Part shown: positions 1 to 5,868 of the stretch, piece after piece
Layout: every line of letters begins with the position of its first letter
Numbering within the stretch: the first letter of the stretch is position 1
Source: Sediminibacterium sp.
GTDB lineage: Bacteria; Bacteroidota; Bacteroidia; Chitinophagales; Chitinophagaceae
DNA length: 6,140 nucleotides
Direction: 5' to 3'
NCBI GenBank assembly: GCA_028288645.1
Contig: JAQBNJ010000021.1
Location: 1 to 6,140 of the forward strand
Program-made: the position numbers and the translations under genes
The notes under the pieces: model-generated
Database searches by the model: none
Seen by the model: only the letters and a program-made list of their open reading frames with translations
What the model was told of the DNA's origin: nothing

Positions 1-538
1 CGCAATTTTTTTGCACGAGATGCAATAACAAATGAAAGGAAGACGTGGAACCGCCGCTCGTATAGATCTTTCTGTCCTCAGTAACTGTCTTGTCTATTTT
101 CAAAGTGATATTGGGATACGCGTTGGCAAAAGCTCTCACTGCATCAACATGCGTAGTGGCGATACGGCCATCTAATAATTTTGTAGCGCCTAATAAAAAA
201 GCACCCGTACAAAAACTCGCGATCTCTGCTCCCGCCTGGTATTGTTTGATCAGCCATGGAATAAATGGCATATTCTTTTGGATCGTCTGCAGCATATTCG
301 GCGTAGAAAAAGACGGAATAAGAATCATGTCCGGTTTCACATTTGTATTGATAGAAACAAACGGATATCCATGAAAACTGCTTCCCGGTTCTTCATCGGC
401 GCTTACAATTTGTATCTCGTAGAATGGCGCTTCACCTCTCTCAATATAGATTCGGTTCACAGCTTCAAAAACATCAAGTATAGCGGCTATGCTCAACAGG
501 CGATAGTCCTCCGGCAATATGATCCCTATCTGCAGCAT
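1..538 (-). CDS. GlxA-family transcriptional regulator, N-terminal DJ-1/PfpI domain (partial)
   Basis: The minus strand reads without a stop from ATG at 538-536 to the window edge, giving 179 residues that begin MLQIGIILPEDYRLLSIAAI. The pattern is that of the DJ-1/PfpI-like domain of GlxA-type AraC regulators: an N-terminal beta strand, PDMILIPSF near residues 69-77, the nucleophile-elbow-like SFCTGAFLLGA (Cys110), LLDGRIATTH (121-130) and YTSGGSTSS (159-167). Family members carry a C-terminal AraC-type helix-turn-helix domain of roughly 130 residues; it would lie left of position 1 and is not visible. The Trp usually following TTH is Val here. An in-frame stop lies eight codons upstream with no other ATG between, so this start is well determined; there is no Shine-Dalgarno sequence. 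The gene is divergent from the 677-1933 cluster and probably regulates it, itself, or both. The effector ligand is unknown. Confidence 0.9.
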   Translation of the reverse strand, partial: MLQIGIILPEDYRLLSIAAILDVFEAVNRIYIERGEAPFYEIQIVSADEEPGSSFHGYPFVSINTNVKPDMILIPSFSTPNMLQTIQKNMPFIPWLIKQYQAGAEIASFCTGAFLLGATKLLDGRIATTHVDAVRAFANAYPNITLKIDKTVTEDRKIYTSGGSTSSFHLLLHLVQKNC

Positions 539-569
539 GGTATAATATTTAATGCAAGTCTACTCATTT

Positions 570-596
570 TGTCGCAAATGCCCCCCATTCTTGACA
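570..596. promoter_or_regulatory. 27-bp dyad, candidate operator for the divergent GlxA-type regulator
   Basis: Two pairs of inverted tetramers share one centre at 583: TGTC (570-573) with GACA (593-596), and AATG (577-580) with CATT (586-589), around a C-rich core. The left half begins TGTCGC. As remembered, TGTCGC also opens the half-site described for ArgR of Pseudomonas aeruginosa, another GlxA-subfamily regulator, but that comparison is across phyla. The site lies 32 bp upstream of the regulator's start and 81 bp upstream of the membrane-protein gene, so it could control both directions. A TTGACA hexamer (591-596) overlaps the right half and has TCGAAT 18 bp downstream; this is only a weak promoter candidate because Bacteroidota use a different primary-sigma consensus. 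Binding is inferred. Confidence 0.5.
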
Positions 597-676
597 TGAT
601 CAACACCACCTTCTTCGAATACATTGGTGTAATTTCATCCCGGCAAATTTAATAGTCTAAAACAAACTACCTAACC

Positions 677-1054
677 ATGAAACAAACCTGGCGAAGTATC
701 GGAGCCGTGTTAGCAGGCATCATCTTGATCGTGATCCTGTCAACAGTTACGGATCTTATTTTGGAAAAAACAGGCATCTTCCCTTCTCCCGAAAATGGGC
801 TCTTCATTACGTGGATGTTGGTACTCGCGCTCGTTTATCGTTGTGTCTATACGATAGCAGGCGGCTACCTTACAGCAGCGCTGGCACCGCAAAGACCTAT
901 GAAACACGGCATCATACTCGGGCTGATCGGGATTGTAATGGGTTCGATAGGTGTTGTGGTTGGGTGGAATCTTTCGCAACATTGGTACCCGATCTCTCTT
1001 GTAGTAACAGCATTGCCGTGTATATGGCTGGGCGCTAAATTGAGAACCAAATAG
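677..1054 (+). CDS. small four-helix integral membrane protein of unknown function
   Basis: This 125-residue protein starts MKQTWRSIGAVLAGI and is almost entirely hydrophobic. Four membrane segments can be read at about residues 8-28, 42-65, 76-97 and 105-121. Short polar turns separate them, including APQRPMKHG (69-77) and LSQHWYP (98-104). The C-terminus KLRTK is basic. I do not recognise a named family; similar short membrane proteins are common in Bacteroidota next to regulators and VOC or DUF1801 genes, which is a recollection rather than a search result. The start codon follows ctaacc with no Shine-Dalgarno motif. It is the first gene of a three-gene plus-strand cluster, nine bases ahead of the next gene, and lies opposite the GlxA-type regulator. 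Two or three other reading frames are open across it, but none resembles a protein family. Confidence 0.8.
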   Translation: MKQTWRSIGAVLAGIILIVILSTVTDLILEKTGIFPSPENGLFITWMLVLALVYRCVYTIAGGYLTAALAPQRPMKHGIILGLIGIVMGSIGVVVGWNLSQHWYPISLVVTALPCIWLGAKLRTK

Positions 1055-1063
1055 CTATTGTAT

Positions 1064-1450
1064 ATGCACAATCCAAAAACAAAAAATATAGATGAATATA
1101 TTTCCCTTCAGTCTGAAGACTCTGTTGAAGGATTGGAAAAGCTCCGGCAGATCATCCGTTCAGTAGCGCCTGAGGCAACAGAACTGATCAGTTATCATAT
1201 GCCTGCTTTTAAATATCAAGGCATGCTGGTTGGCTTTGCCGCCTGGAAAAATCACTATGATTTTTATCCATGGAACAGCAGCACGGTTAATGAGTTCAAA
1301 GAAGATTTGAAAGGATATGACACAACAAAAGGCGCCATCCAGTTTCCAAAAGATAAACCGTTGCCCGTGACACTGATCAAAAAAATAGTAAAGGCGCGCA
1401 TGAAACAGAATATCGAAAAAGAACAAAATAAGAAAGCAACTAAAAAATAA
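1064..1450 (+). CDS. DUF1801 domain-containing protein (YdhG-like)
   Basis: The protein has 128 residues from the ATG at 1064. It shows the DUF1801 pattern: NIDEYISLQ near the N-terminus (8-16), an alpha-helical GLEKLRQIIRSVAPEATE (23-40), ISYHMPAFKYQG (42-53), the aromatic stretch AAWKNHYDFYPW (59-70), and KGAIQFPKDKPLPVTLIKKI (89-108), followed by a lysine-rich tail. The family adopts a compact alpha/beta fold and has no agreed biochemical function; it is probably cytosolic, as there is no signal peptide or membrane segment. An alternative TTG codon at 1058 would add two residues, but ATG is the more usual start. It begins nine bases after the membrane-protein stop and ends 24 bases before the VOC gene, which suggests co-transcription. 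Confidence 0.87.
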   Translation: MHNPKTKNIDEYISLQSEDSVEGLEKLRQIIRSVAPEATELISYHMPAFKYQGMLVGFAAWKNHYDFYPWNSSTVNEFKEDLKGYDTTKGAIQFPKDKPLPVTLIKKIVKARMKQNIEKEQNKKATKK

Positions 1451-1474
1451 TTTCATTCTTTAAATCAAAATACA

Positions 1475-1933
1475 ATGCAAAAGATCACCCCTTTCTTATG
1501 GTTCGATAACAATGCGGAAGAAGCTATTGCCTTCTATACTTCCATCTTCAAAGATGCAAGCGCCGGTAACCTGCACCGCATGCCTGATGGTAAGATCATC
1601 ACCGGTACTTTTCAACTGCATGGCCAGGATTTTATGGTATTGAACGGAGGCCCGATGTTTAAATTCACACCTGCCATTTCATTTTTTGTGAACTGTGCCA
1701 CACAGGAAGAAGTGGATGAACTCTGGGAGAAATTACTCGCAGGTGGCGGTTCAGAAGAAAGATGCGGATGGTTAAAAGACAAATTCGGTTTATCCTGGCA
1801 GATCATACCCGAAGCGCTCGGAAGGCTGATGGGCGATAAAGATCCCATAAAAGCCAAACGCGTGATGGATGCGATGCTGACGATGAATAAGATCGATAGC
1901 AGGAAATTGCAGGAAGCGTATGATGGGGAATGA
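1475..1933 (+). CDS. VOC-superfamily protein, PhnB / 3-demethylubiquinone-9 3-methyltransferase-like
   Basis: This 152-residue protein matches the PhnB-like branch of the vicinal-oxygen-chelate (glyoxalase/bleomycin-resistance) superfamily. Diagnostic stretches are TPFLWFDNNAEEAIAFYTSI (5-24), GTFQLHGQDFMVLNGGP (44-60), FKFTPAISFFVNC (62-74), VDELWEKLLAGGG (80-92) and CGWLKDKFGLSWQIIP (97-112). The C-terminal helix with AKRVMDAMLTMNKID (127-141) is also typical. The loop between SIFKDA and GTFQLHG is short, with no pronounced insertion. The enzymatic activity of this branch is mostly unassigned; despite the historical family name, methyltransferase activity should not be assumed. It is the last gene of the plus-strand cluster and ends in TGA at 1931-1933, just before an A/T-rich inverted repeat that may help end transcription. 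Confidence 0.9.
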   Translation: MQKITPFLWFDNNAEEAIAFYTSIFKDASAGNLHRMPDGKIITGTFQLHGQDFMVLNGGPMFKFTPAISFFVNCATQEEVDELWEKLLAGGGSEERCGWLKDKFGLSWQIIPEALGRLMGDKDPIKAKRVMDAMLTMNKIDSRKLQEAYDGE

Positions 1934-1950
1934 TCAATAATTAAGAATGA

Positions 1951-2043
1951 ATAATTAATAGTTAATAATTATTAAGAGCGTCGTAGCCAATAGTTAGTAA
2001 ATTGGTACTATCAAGCAATTATTAATTATTCACTATTAATTAT
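1951..2043. repeat. A/T-rich imperfect inverted repeat (25-bp arms)
   Basis: Positions 1951-1975 pair with 2019-2043 in inverted orientation at 23 of 25 positions (mismatches at 1963 and 1972), leaving a 43-base spacer. Inside the spacer, CCAAT (1987-1991) and ATTGG (2001-2005) form a further inverted pair. The arms consist of taattaat-type words, and the surrounding sequence from about 1935 to 2050 has the same composition. It occupies nearly the whole gap between the VOC stop and the GH127 start. It may be an intergenic repeat family, a weak terminator, or both. The low complexity makes some pairing likely by chance, but 23 of 25 over a defined span is more than composition alone readily gives. 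Confidence 0.6.
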
Positions 2044-2055
2044 TAATTAACTCCC

Positions 2056-2601
2056 ATGTTTGCCAAACGAATTGCTTCCATCTGCATTGCCTCCGTATTT
2101 ACGGTCAATACTTTCTCTCAATCACCTGCAATACCTGATAAACTTTTCCCTGCACAAAAGGCAGTCATGCATGGTTTTGTGGGAGAGAAATTGCTGGCAT
2201 CCTATCAAAACCGAATACTGGCGCAGGATGTGGACCGTTTGATAGCGCCGTTTAAGAATCGTACAGAAGCGAGTTGCTGGCAATCGGAATTCTGGGGTAA
2301 ATGGTTTACCTCGGCAGTTCTCGCATATCGTTACCTTCCCGATCTAAAACTGAAAACAATACTTGATAAAGCGGTAACAGGATTGATCCAGACACAAACA
2401 GCCGATGGTTATATCGGTAACTATGCAGAAGCCAAACGCATGGATCAATGGGATATCTGGGGAAGAAAATATTGCATGTTGGGGTTGATCGCTTACTATG
2501 ATTTGACCAACAATGCACAAAGCTTAGATGCCGCAAAAAAAGTAGCGGATCATTTGATGCAGGAGCTACTATCAAAAAATGCAATCCTGGTAAAAAAATG
2601 A
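2056..2601 (+). CDS. N-terminal fragment of the interrupted GH127 glycosidase (signal peptide and first part of the barrel)
   Basis: This 181-residue piece begins with MFAKRIASICIASVFTVNTF, a typical signal peptide with a probable cleavage site after about SQ (residue 22). Helical GH127 barrel sequence follows, including CWQSEFWGKWFTSAVLAYRY (74-93), GLIQTQTADGYIGNYAEAKR (109-128), DQWDIWGRKYCMLGLIAYYD (130-149) and KKVADHLMQELL (161-172). It ends in LVKK at the TGA. On its own it lacks every zinc ligand and both catalytic residues, so no activity is expected. A second ATG at 2060 is in another frame and irrelevant. The leader is the end of the A/T-rich repeat (taattaactccc) with no Shine-Dalgarno sequence. 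Confidence 0.75.
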   Translation: MFAKRIASICIASVFTVNTFSQSPAIPDKLFPAQKAVMHGFVGEKLLASYQNRILAQDVDRLIAPFKNRTEASCWQSEFWGKWFTSAVLAYRYLPDLKLKTILDKAVTGLIQTQTADGYIGNYAEAKRMDQWDIWGRKYCMLGLIAYYDLTNNAQSLDAAKKVADHLMQELLSKNAILVKK

Positions 2602-2613
2602 AATCACCGCGGC

Positions 2614-3921
2614 ATGGCCGCCAGTTCTGTATTGGAGCCCATCACACAATTATATACCCGCACCAAAGACAAACGCTACCTCAACTTTGCCGAAGAAATT
2701 ATCCGCGAATGGGAAACAACAGACGGCCCGCAATTAATCTCCAAAGCAGGCGTTGACGTATCGCAACGTTTTCCAAAACCACAGAACTGGTTTAGTTGGG
2801 ACCAGGGACAAAAAGCCTACGAGATGATGTCCTGCTACGAAGGTTTGCTTGAACTGTACCGTATTACAGGCAAACCGCAATACAAAGAAGCTGTTGAAAA
2901 AACATGGGCCAATATCAATGAAACAGAGATCAATATTGCCGGGTCGGGATCGAGTGTAGAATGCTGGTTTGGCGGTAAGCAATTACAAACTATGCCCATT
3001 GCACATTACCAGGAAACCTGTGTTACTGCAACCTGGATCAAACTCAGTCAACAATTATTGCGTCTCACAGGTGAAACAAAATATGCCGATGCGATCGAAC
3101 AAACTTATTATAATGCCTTATTAGGTTCTATGAAGCCGGATGGTTCCGACTGGGCAAAGTACTCCCCTCTCGCCGGCCAACGTCTGGAGGGTGGCGACCA
3201 ATGTAATATGGGATTGAATTGCTGTGTTGCCAGCGGGCCGCGCGGTTTATTTACGTTGCCACTTACTGCAGTGATGAGTGAGAAAGATGGAGCAAGGGTT
3301 AATTTTTTTGTTGATGGAGACTATCATGTACAAATTCCCGGTGGCCAGTCAATAGATATTACCCAACAAACAGATTATCCTGTTTCGGGAAATATCAAAT
3401 TGAAACTATCAGTCACACCAAATGAACCTTTCACGTTGCGGGTACGTATTCCGGCATGGAGCAAACAATCTTCTGTAACGATTAATGGAAACCTTTTCAG
3501 CAATACAACCGCAGGACAATATGTAGAAATAAAAAGAAACTGGAAAACAGGCGATGTGGTTGATCTTATTTTAGATATGCGCGCTCACCTTGTGCAAATG
3601 GGCGAAACCCAAAAAAGTATTGCCATCGTTCGCGGCCCGGTAGTACTGGCCCGTGATGCAAGGCTCGGCGGCGCCAATGTAGATGAAGCGGCCAAACCGG
3701 TTTTGAATAAAGATGGCTATTTAGATCTCGAGCCGGCCGGATTAAATAGCAATGGCACATGGATGCAGTTCAAAGCGCCCTTCATTCTTGAATCACATAA
3801 GGAAGGGCCGAATAAACCTGTTTCATTGCTATTGTGTGATTATGCATCCGCAGGAAATACCTACGATGAACGCTCAAGATTCCGGATATGGATCCCGCAG
3901 TTGTTTGATCCGACAAAATAA
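2614..3921 (+). CDS. C-terminal fragment of the interrupted GH127 glycosidase (catalytic and beta-sandwich regions)
   Basis: The 435 residues from the first ATG after the stop carry the functional centre. By comparison with the characterised GH127 enzyme HypBA1 (acid/base Glu322; zinc ligands Glu338, Cys340 and Cys418; Cys417 as nucleophile), the equivalents are Glu116 in SVECW, Glu134 and Cys136 in YQETCVTATW, and the adjacent Cys203-Cys204 in GLNCCVASGPRG. The order and approximate spacing match. After about residue 220 the sequence turns to beta-rich accessory domain, with FTLRVRIPAWS and IAIVRGPVVLARDA as landmarks. ATG 2614 is 12 bases past the TGA, so reinitiation is conceivable. The piece would lack a signal peptide and the first barrel helices, so it would probably be misfolded and cytosolic. 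Confidence 0.75.
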   Translation: MAASSVLEPITQLYTRTKDKRYLNFAEEIIREWETTDGPQLISKAGVDVSQRFPKPQNWFSWDQGQKAYEMMSCYEGLLELYRITGKPQYKEAVEKTWANINETEINIAGSGSSVECWFGGKQLQTMPIAHYQETCVTATWIKLSQQLLRLTGETKYADAIEQTYYNALLGSMKPDGSDWAKYSPLAGQRLEGGDQCNMGLNCCVASGPRGLFTLPLTAVMSEKDGARVNFFVDGDYHVQIPGGQSIDITQQTDYPVSGNIKLKLSVTPNEPFTLRVRIPAWSKQSSVTINGNLFSNTTAGQYVEIKRNWKTGDVVDLILDMRAHLVQMGETQKSIAIVRGPVVLARDARLGGANVDEAAKPVLNKDGYLDLEPAGLNSNGTWMQFKAPFILESHKEGPNKPVSLLLCDYASAGNTYDERSRFRIWIPQLFDPTK

Positions 3922-3927
3922 TTTTTT

Positions 3928-4031
3928 TTCACGCAAAGGCGCAAAGAAGCAAAGGCGCAAAGGGTTTGGATCACTGCCCATCAATATCCGAAATAACTTA
4001 GCGCCTTTGCACCTTGGCGCCTTTGCGTGAA
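3928..4031. repeat. Inverted repeat of GCAAAGnn octamers between convergent genes
   Basis: Positions 3928-3961 and 3998-4031 are inverted copies matching at 30 of 34 positions, separated by a 36-base spacer. The left arm consists of four tandem octamers (GCAAAGGC, GCAAAGAA, GCAAAGGC, GCAAAGGG; 3933-3964), so GCAAAGGCGCAAAG occurs twice with a 16-base period. The element starts six bases after the GH127 stop and ends 18 bases before the stop of the serine hydrolase gene, filling the gap between the two convergent genes. A stem of this size could terminate transcription from both sides. A run of eight T at 3922-3929 precedes it on the plus strand. Similar cacgcaaaggcgcaaag-type repeats are familiar from Bacteroidota intergenic regions, by recollection. 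I find no convincing target-site duplication. Confidence 0.75.
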
Positions 4032-4049
4032 CTTTTCTGTTTGTTACCT

Positions 4050-5618
4050 CTATTTAACTTTCTTCAAATCCAGATCCTGGAAATCAAAACTAAAATCCGT
4101 CAACGGAGATATCGGTTTCATTTTTATTCCGATGGGTTTGCCTTCTGCATCGAGTGTGAACATCACATACGCATCGGCATCCATACTACGGTCGATCCAT
4201 TTTGCGATAAAGGTGCTTCCTTTGTAGGGGAGCATTTCGCCGCTTAGTTTAGGTGAGCGTTTTGAGTCGAACCAGGGTTTGCCATTCTTTATTGAGATCA
4301 CCACATCGCCAAACCATTCGTCTTTGTAGGTTCCTGTGAACATTTGCACATCCGTTTTAGCGGTATTATTTTTTTGTTGTGCTTCTATATCGGCCCAGAT
4401 CTGATCAGTGATCTTTTTTGCATTGTCATTTGATGCTTTTATTCTGTCACTAAAGGCAGTTACCCAATCGCTTGGTTTAATTCCGAGATAACTATCCTTA
4501 ATGGTATTCGAGATTGCAGTAAAAGCAGCGCCCACCTGCTGATTGGTAAATACAATGATCCCCAGTTTCATTTCAGGAAATAACATGACTTGTGTTACAA
4601 TACCAGCAAGTCCACCGGTATGTGTTACCTGCTTGTAACCTTTTACATCACTCAGTCCCCAGCCTAAACCATAAGAAGAAAAATGTACGTTATACGGCGG
4701 AGATGTTCGAACGGGAATAATGGTTTGCGGAGTCCACATATCATCATGTACTCTTTCAGAGAATAATCGTTTGGTTAATCCTTCACCGTACTTGCCATTT
4801 TCCATCTGCATGATGATCCATTTACTCATGTCCGTGAGATTGCTCCAGATACCACCTGCAGCATTCGCCTGTTCACTCAGTACACCATTGATCGGTTCAA
4901 CTTTCCCGTCAACCGGTGCGTGTGCATCTATCGCGTTCGTTTTGTTTTTTACCCTTGAGAAAGAAGCGGCACTGCCTGTCATATTCATTGGCTGCATAAT
5001 GCGTTTCTCAATAAAATCTTCCCAGCTCATGCCGGAAACTTTCGCGATCACTTCACCGGCAACAATGTAAAGGTTGTTATCGTAATCATATTTTGTTCGG
5101 AAAGCTGAAACGGCTTTTAAGTAGCGGAGATTATGAATGATGTCTTCCCTGGTAAAATCACTTCCATCGGGAAACATCATCAGGTCGCCGGCGCCCAGGC
5201 CCAGGCCGCTCCTGTGCGTAAGCAGGTCTCGGATAGTGAACTCTTCCGTAACATAGGGGTCGTATAATTTAAACGCGGGAATATAGTCTCTGACCTTATC
5301 ATCCCATTTCAGTTTGCCTTCATCGATTAGCATTCCCAATGCCGCAGAAGTAAATGCCTTGCTATTGGATGCGATGCCGAATAAAGTATTCTCATCTACT
5401 TTCTGCATCGTTTTCAGCGATCGCATACCATAGCCTTTTGCATGGATCACCTTGCCGTCTTTGATCACCGCTACTGCAATACCGGGAACATCAAACGCTT
5501 TGAGCGTACGCTCCACCAAAGTATCGATCTGTGCCGAAGTGATGGCCTGTGCTTTCACGCTGGAGCGAGAGCACAACATAACGACGGCAAAAGATGCTGC
5601 AAAAAATAACTTTCTCAT
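4050..5618 (-). CDS. secreted serine hydrolase, class C beta-lactamase-like (PF00144) with C-terminal DUF3471
   Basis: The protein has 522 residues from ATG at 5618. A signal peptide (MRKLFFAASFAVVMLCSRSS, cleavage near AQA at residues 23-25) sends it to the periplasm or cell surface. The beta-lactamase/penicillin-binding-protein-like fold carries all three catalytic motifs: SNSK (Ser84, Lys87; SxxK), Tyr179-Asp-Asn181 (YxN) and His333-Thr-Gly335 (the KTG equivalent). Supporting family sequence includes DVPGIAVAVIKDGKVI (43-58), IRDLLTHRSGLG (129-140) and GLGWGLSD (317-324). After a charged linker (about 380-425) a DUF3471 domain fills the C-terminus, with FTGTYKDEWFGDV at 427-439. Members of this group act as esterases, peptidases or beta-lactamase-like enzymes, and the substrate cannot be read from sequence. 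A longer start at 5747 would read through the adjacent repeat element and hide the signal peptide, so it is rejected. A weak TATTTTC box lies at 5649-5655. Confidence 0.92.
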   Translation of the reverse strand: MRKLFFAASFAVVMLCSRSSVKAQAITSAQIDTLVERTLKAFDVPGIAVAVIKDGKVIHAKGYGMRSLKTMQKVDENTLFGIASNSKAFTSAALGMLIDEGKLKWDDKVRDYIPAFKLYDPYVTEEFTIRDLLTHRSGLGLGAGDLMMFPDGSDFTREDIIHNLRYLKAVSAFRTKYDYDNNLYIVAGEVIAKVSGMSWEDFIEKRIMQPMNMTGSAASFSRVKNKTNAIDAHAPVDGKVEPINGVLSEQANAAGGIWSNLTDMSKWIIMQMENGKYGEGLTKRLFSERVHDDMWTPQTIIPVRTSPPYNVHFSSYGLGWGLSDVKGYKQVTHTGGLAGIVTQVMLFPEMKLGIIVFTNQQVGAAFTAISNTIKDSYLGIKPSDWVTAFSDRIKASNDNAKKITDQIWADIEAQQKNNTAKTDVQMFTGTYKDEWFGDVVISIKNGKPWFDSKRSPKLSGEMLPYKGSTFIAKWIDRSMDADAYVMFTLDAEGKPIGIKMKPISPLTDFSFDFQDLDLKKVK

Positions 5619-5671
5619 GGATAAATGATTAGTGATGAATGTGACTTTGAAAATACAATAAAAATCCAGAG

Positions 5672-5679
5672 AAAAATAA
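5672..5679. repeat. left copy of putative 8-bp target-site duplication
   Basis: AAAAATAA lies immediately outside the left terminal inverted repeat and is repeated exactly at 5843-5850. The match extends one more base (T at 5680 and 5851) if the first base of the terminal repeat is counted. The A/T-rich sequence lowers the information content of the match. Confidence 0.55.
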
Positions 5680-5842
5680 TTGCCACAGACGACACAGATT
5701 AACACAGAATTTCTCCCACTTCGTGCCGTTGTTGGTAGCGTGACCAAAAACAGTAGCGGTCAAAAGTAGGTGGTCAGGCGACCAACAACGGTGTGAGACC
5801 AGCACGGAGAAATTCTGTGTTAATCTGTGTCGTCTGTGGCAA
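5680..5842. mobile_element. 163-bp MITE-like element with perfect 37-bp terminal inverted repeats
   Basis: Positions 5680-5716 and 5806-5842 are exact inverted copies (37 of 37). The outer arm holds three spaced CACAGA words (5684, 5693 and 5703). A second, inner inverted pair, 5726-5746 with 5771-5791, matches at 19 of 21, and smaller hairpins are nested inside: TTGGT/ACCAA (5732-5747), TGACC/GGTCA (5741-5762) and TGGTC/GACCA (5771-5784). The identical octamer AAAAATAA flanks both ends (5672-5679 and 5843-5850), as a target-site duplication would. There is no transposase gene, so any movement would need one in trans. The element sits 26 bases past the permease stop and 61 bases ahead of the serine hydrolase start, so it may terminate the one and alter expression of the other. 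A stable RNA hairpin element without transposition history is the alternative. Confidence 0.72.
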
Positions 5843-5850
5843 AAAAATAA
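5843..5850. repeat. right copy of putative 8-bp target-site duplication
   Basis: AAAAATAA directly abuts the right terminal inverted repeat and is identical to 5672-5679. Its position exactly at the end of the 37-bp perfect repeat, rather than some distance away, is what favours a target-site duplication over a chance A/T match. Confidence 0.55.
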
Positions 5851-5868
5851 TTTTAGCACCGCTGAGAT

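Larger units (their letters stand above)
2056..3921 (+). pseudogene. GH127 (DUF1680) glycosidase, beta-L-arabinofuranosidase-like, interrupted by an in-frame TGA
   Basis: One reading frame runs from ATG at 2056 to TAA at 3919-3921 (621 codons before that stop), broken only by TGA at 2599-2601. Sequence on either side is continuous family sequence: LVKK, then the stop, then NHRGMAASSVLEPI. In GH127 proteins the corresponding stretch is typically of the form KTGN(Y/H)RGMAAS, so the interrupted codon corresponds to a Gly; GGA to TGA is one substitution. No frameshift is present, and the combined length suits a secreted GH127 enzyme. The predicted product would be exported by its signal peptide and remove L-arabinofuranose-type residues from plant glycans. 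The lesion may be a recent nonsense mutation, a strain variant or a sequencing error. Because the downstream half shows no further decay, it is recent if real. No SusC/SusD or other glycan-utilisation genes lie in the window. Confidence 0.85.

Noticed and set aside
90..652. Overlapping plus-strand open frames of 94 and 136 residues
   Set aside because: They run antisense to a clear GlxA-type regulator on the minus strand, and their translations have no family character.
1058..1063. TTG start for the DUF1801 gene
   Set aside because: It adds only two residues; ATG at 1064 is the more usual codon and leaves the family sequence complete.
2599..2601. Alternative genetic code reading TGA as Gly or Trp
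   Set aside because: The VOC gene in the same window ends at TGA exactly where its family ends, and the gene families are Bacteroidota-like rather than from lineages that recode TGA.
2599..2621. Selenocysteine insertion at the GH127 TGA, suggested by a GCGGC-ATG-GCCGC hairpin at 2609-2621
   Set aside because: The hairpin is only five base pairs with a three-base loop, and the family position is typically Gly rather than Cys, so Sec would make no sense there.
3933..3964. Short CRISPR-like tandem repeats
   Set aside because: Units are eight bases with no unique spacers and no cas genes nearby; the arrangement is an inverted repeat.
3922..4037. Target-site duplication around the GCAAAG inverted repeat
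   Set aside because: The flanks (a T run on the left, cttttctg on the right) share only short T-rich words, not a defined duplication.
3752..4247. Plus-strand open frames of 66 to 92 residues across the convergent gap
   Set aside because: They overlap the end of the GH127 gene, the inverted repeat and the antisense strand of the serine hydrolase, and translate repeat sequence.
4720..5070. 116-residue plus-strand open frame inside the serine hydrolase gene
   Set aside because: It is antisense to the conserved hydrolase coding sequence and has no recognisable domain.
5619..5747. 43-residue N-terminal extension of the serine hydrolase
   Set aside because: It is translated from the MITE-like element, the same peptide RNSVLICVVCG appears from the opposite arm on the plus strand, and a good signal peptide begins at 5618.
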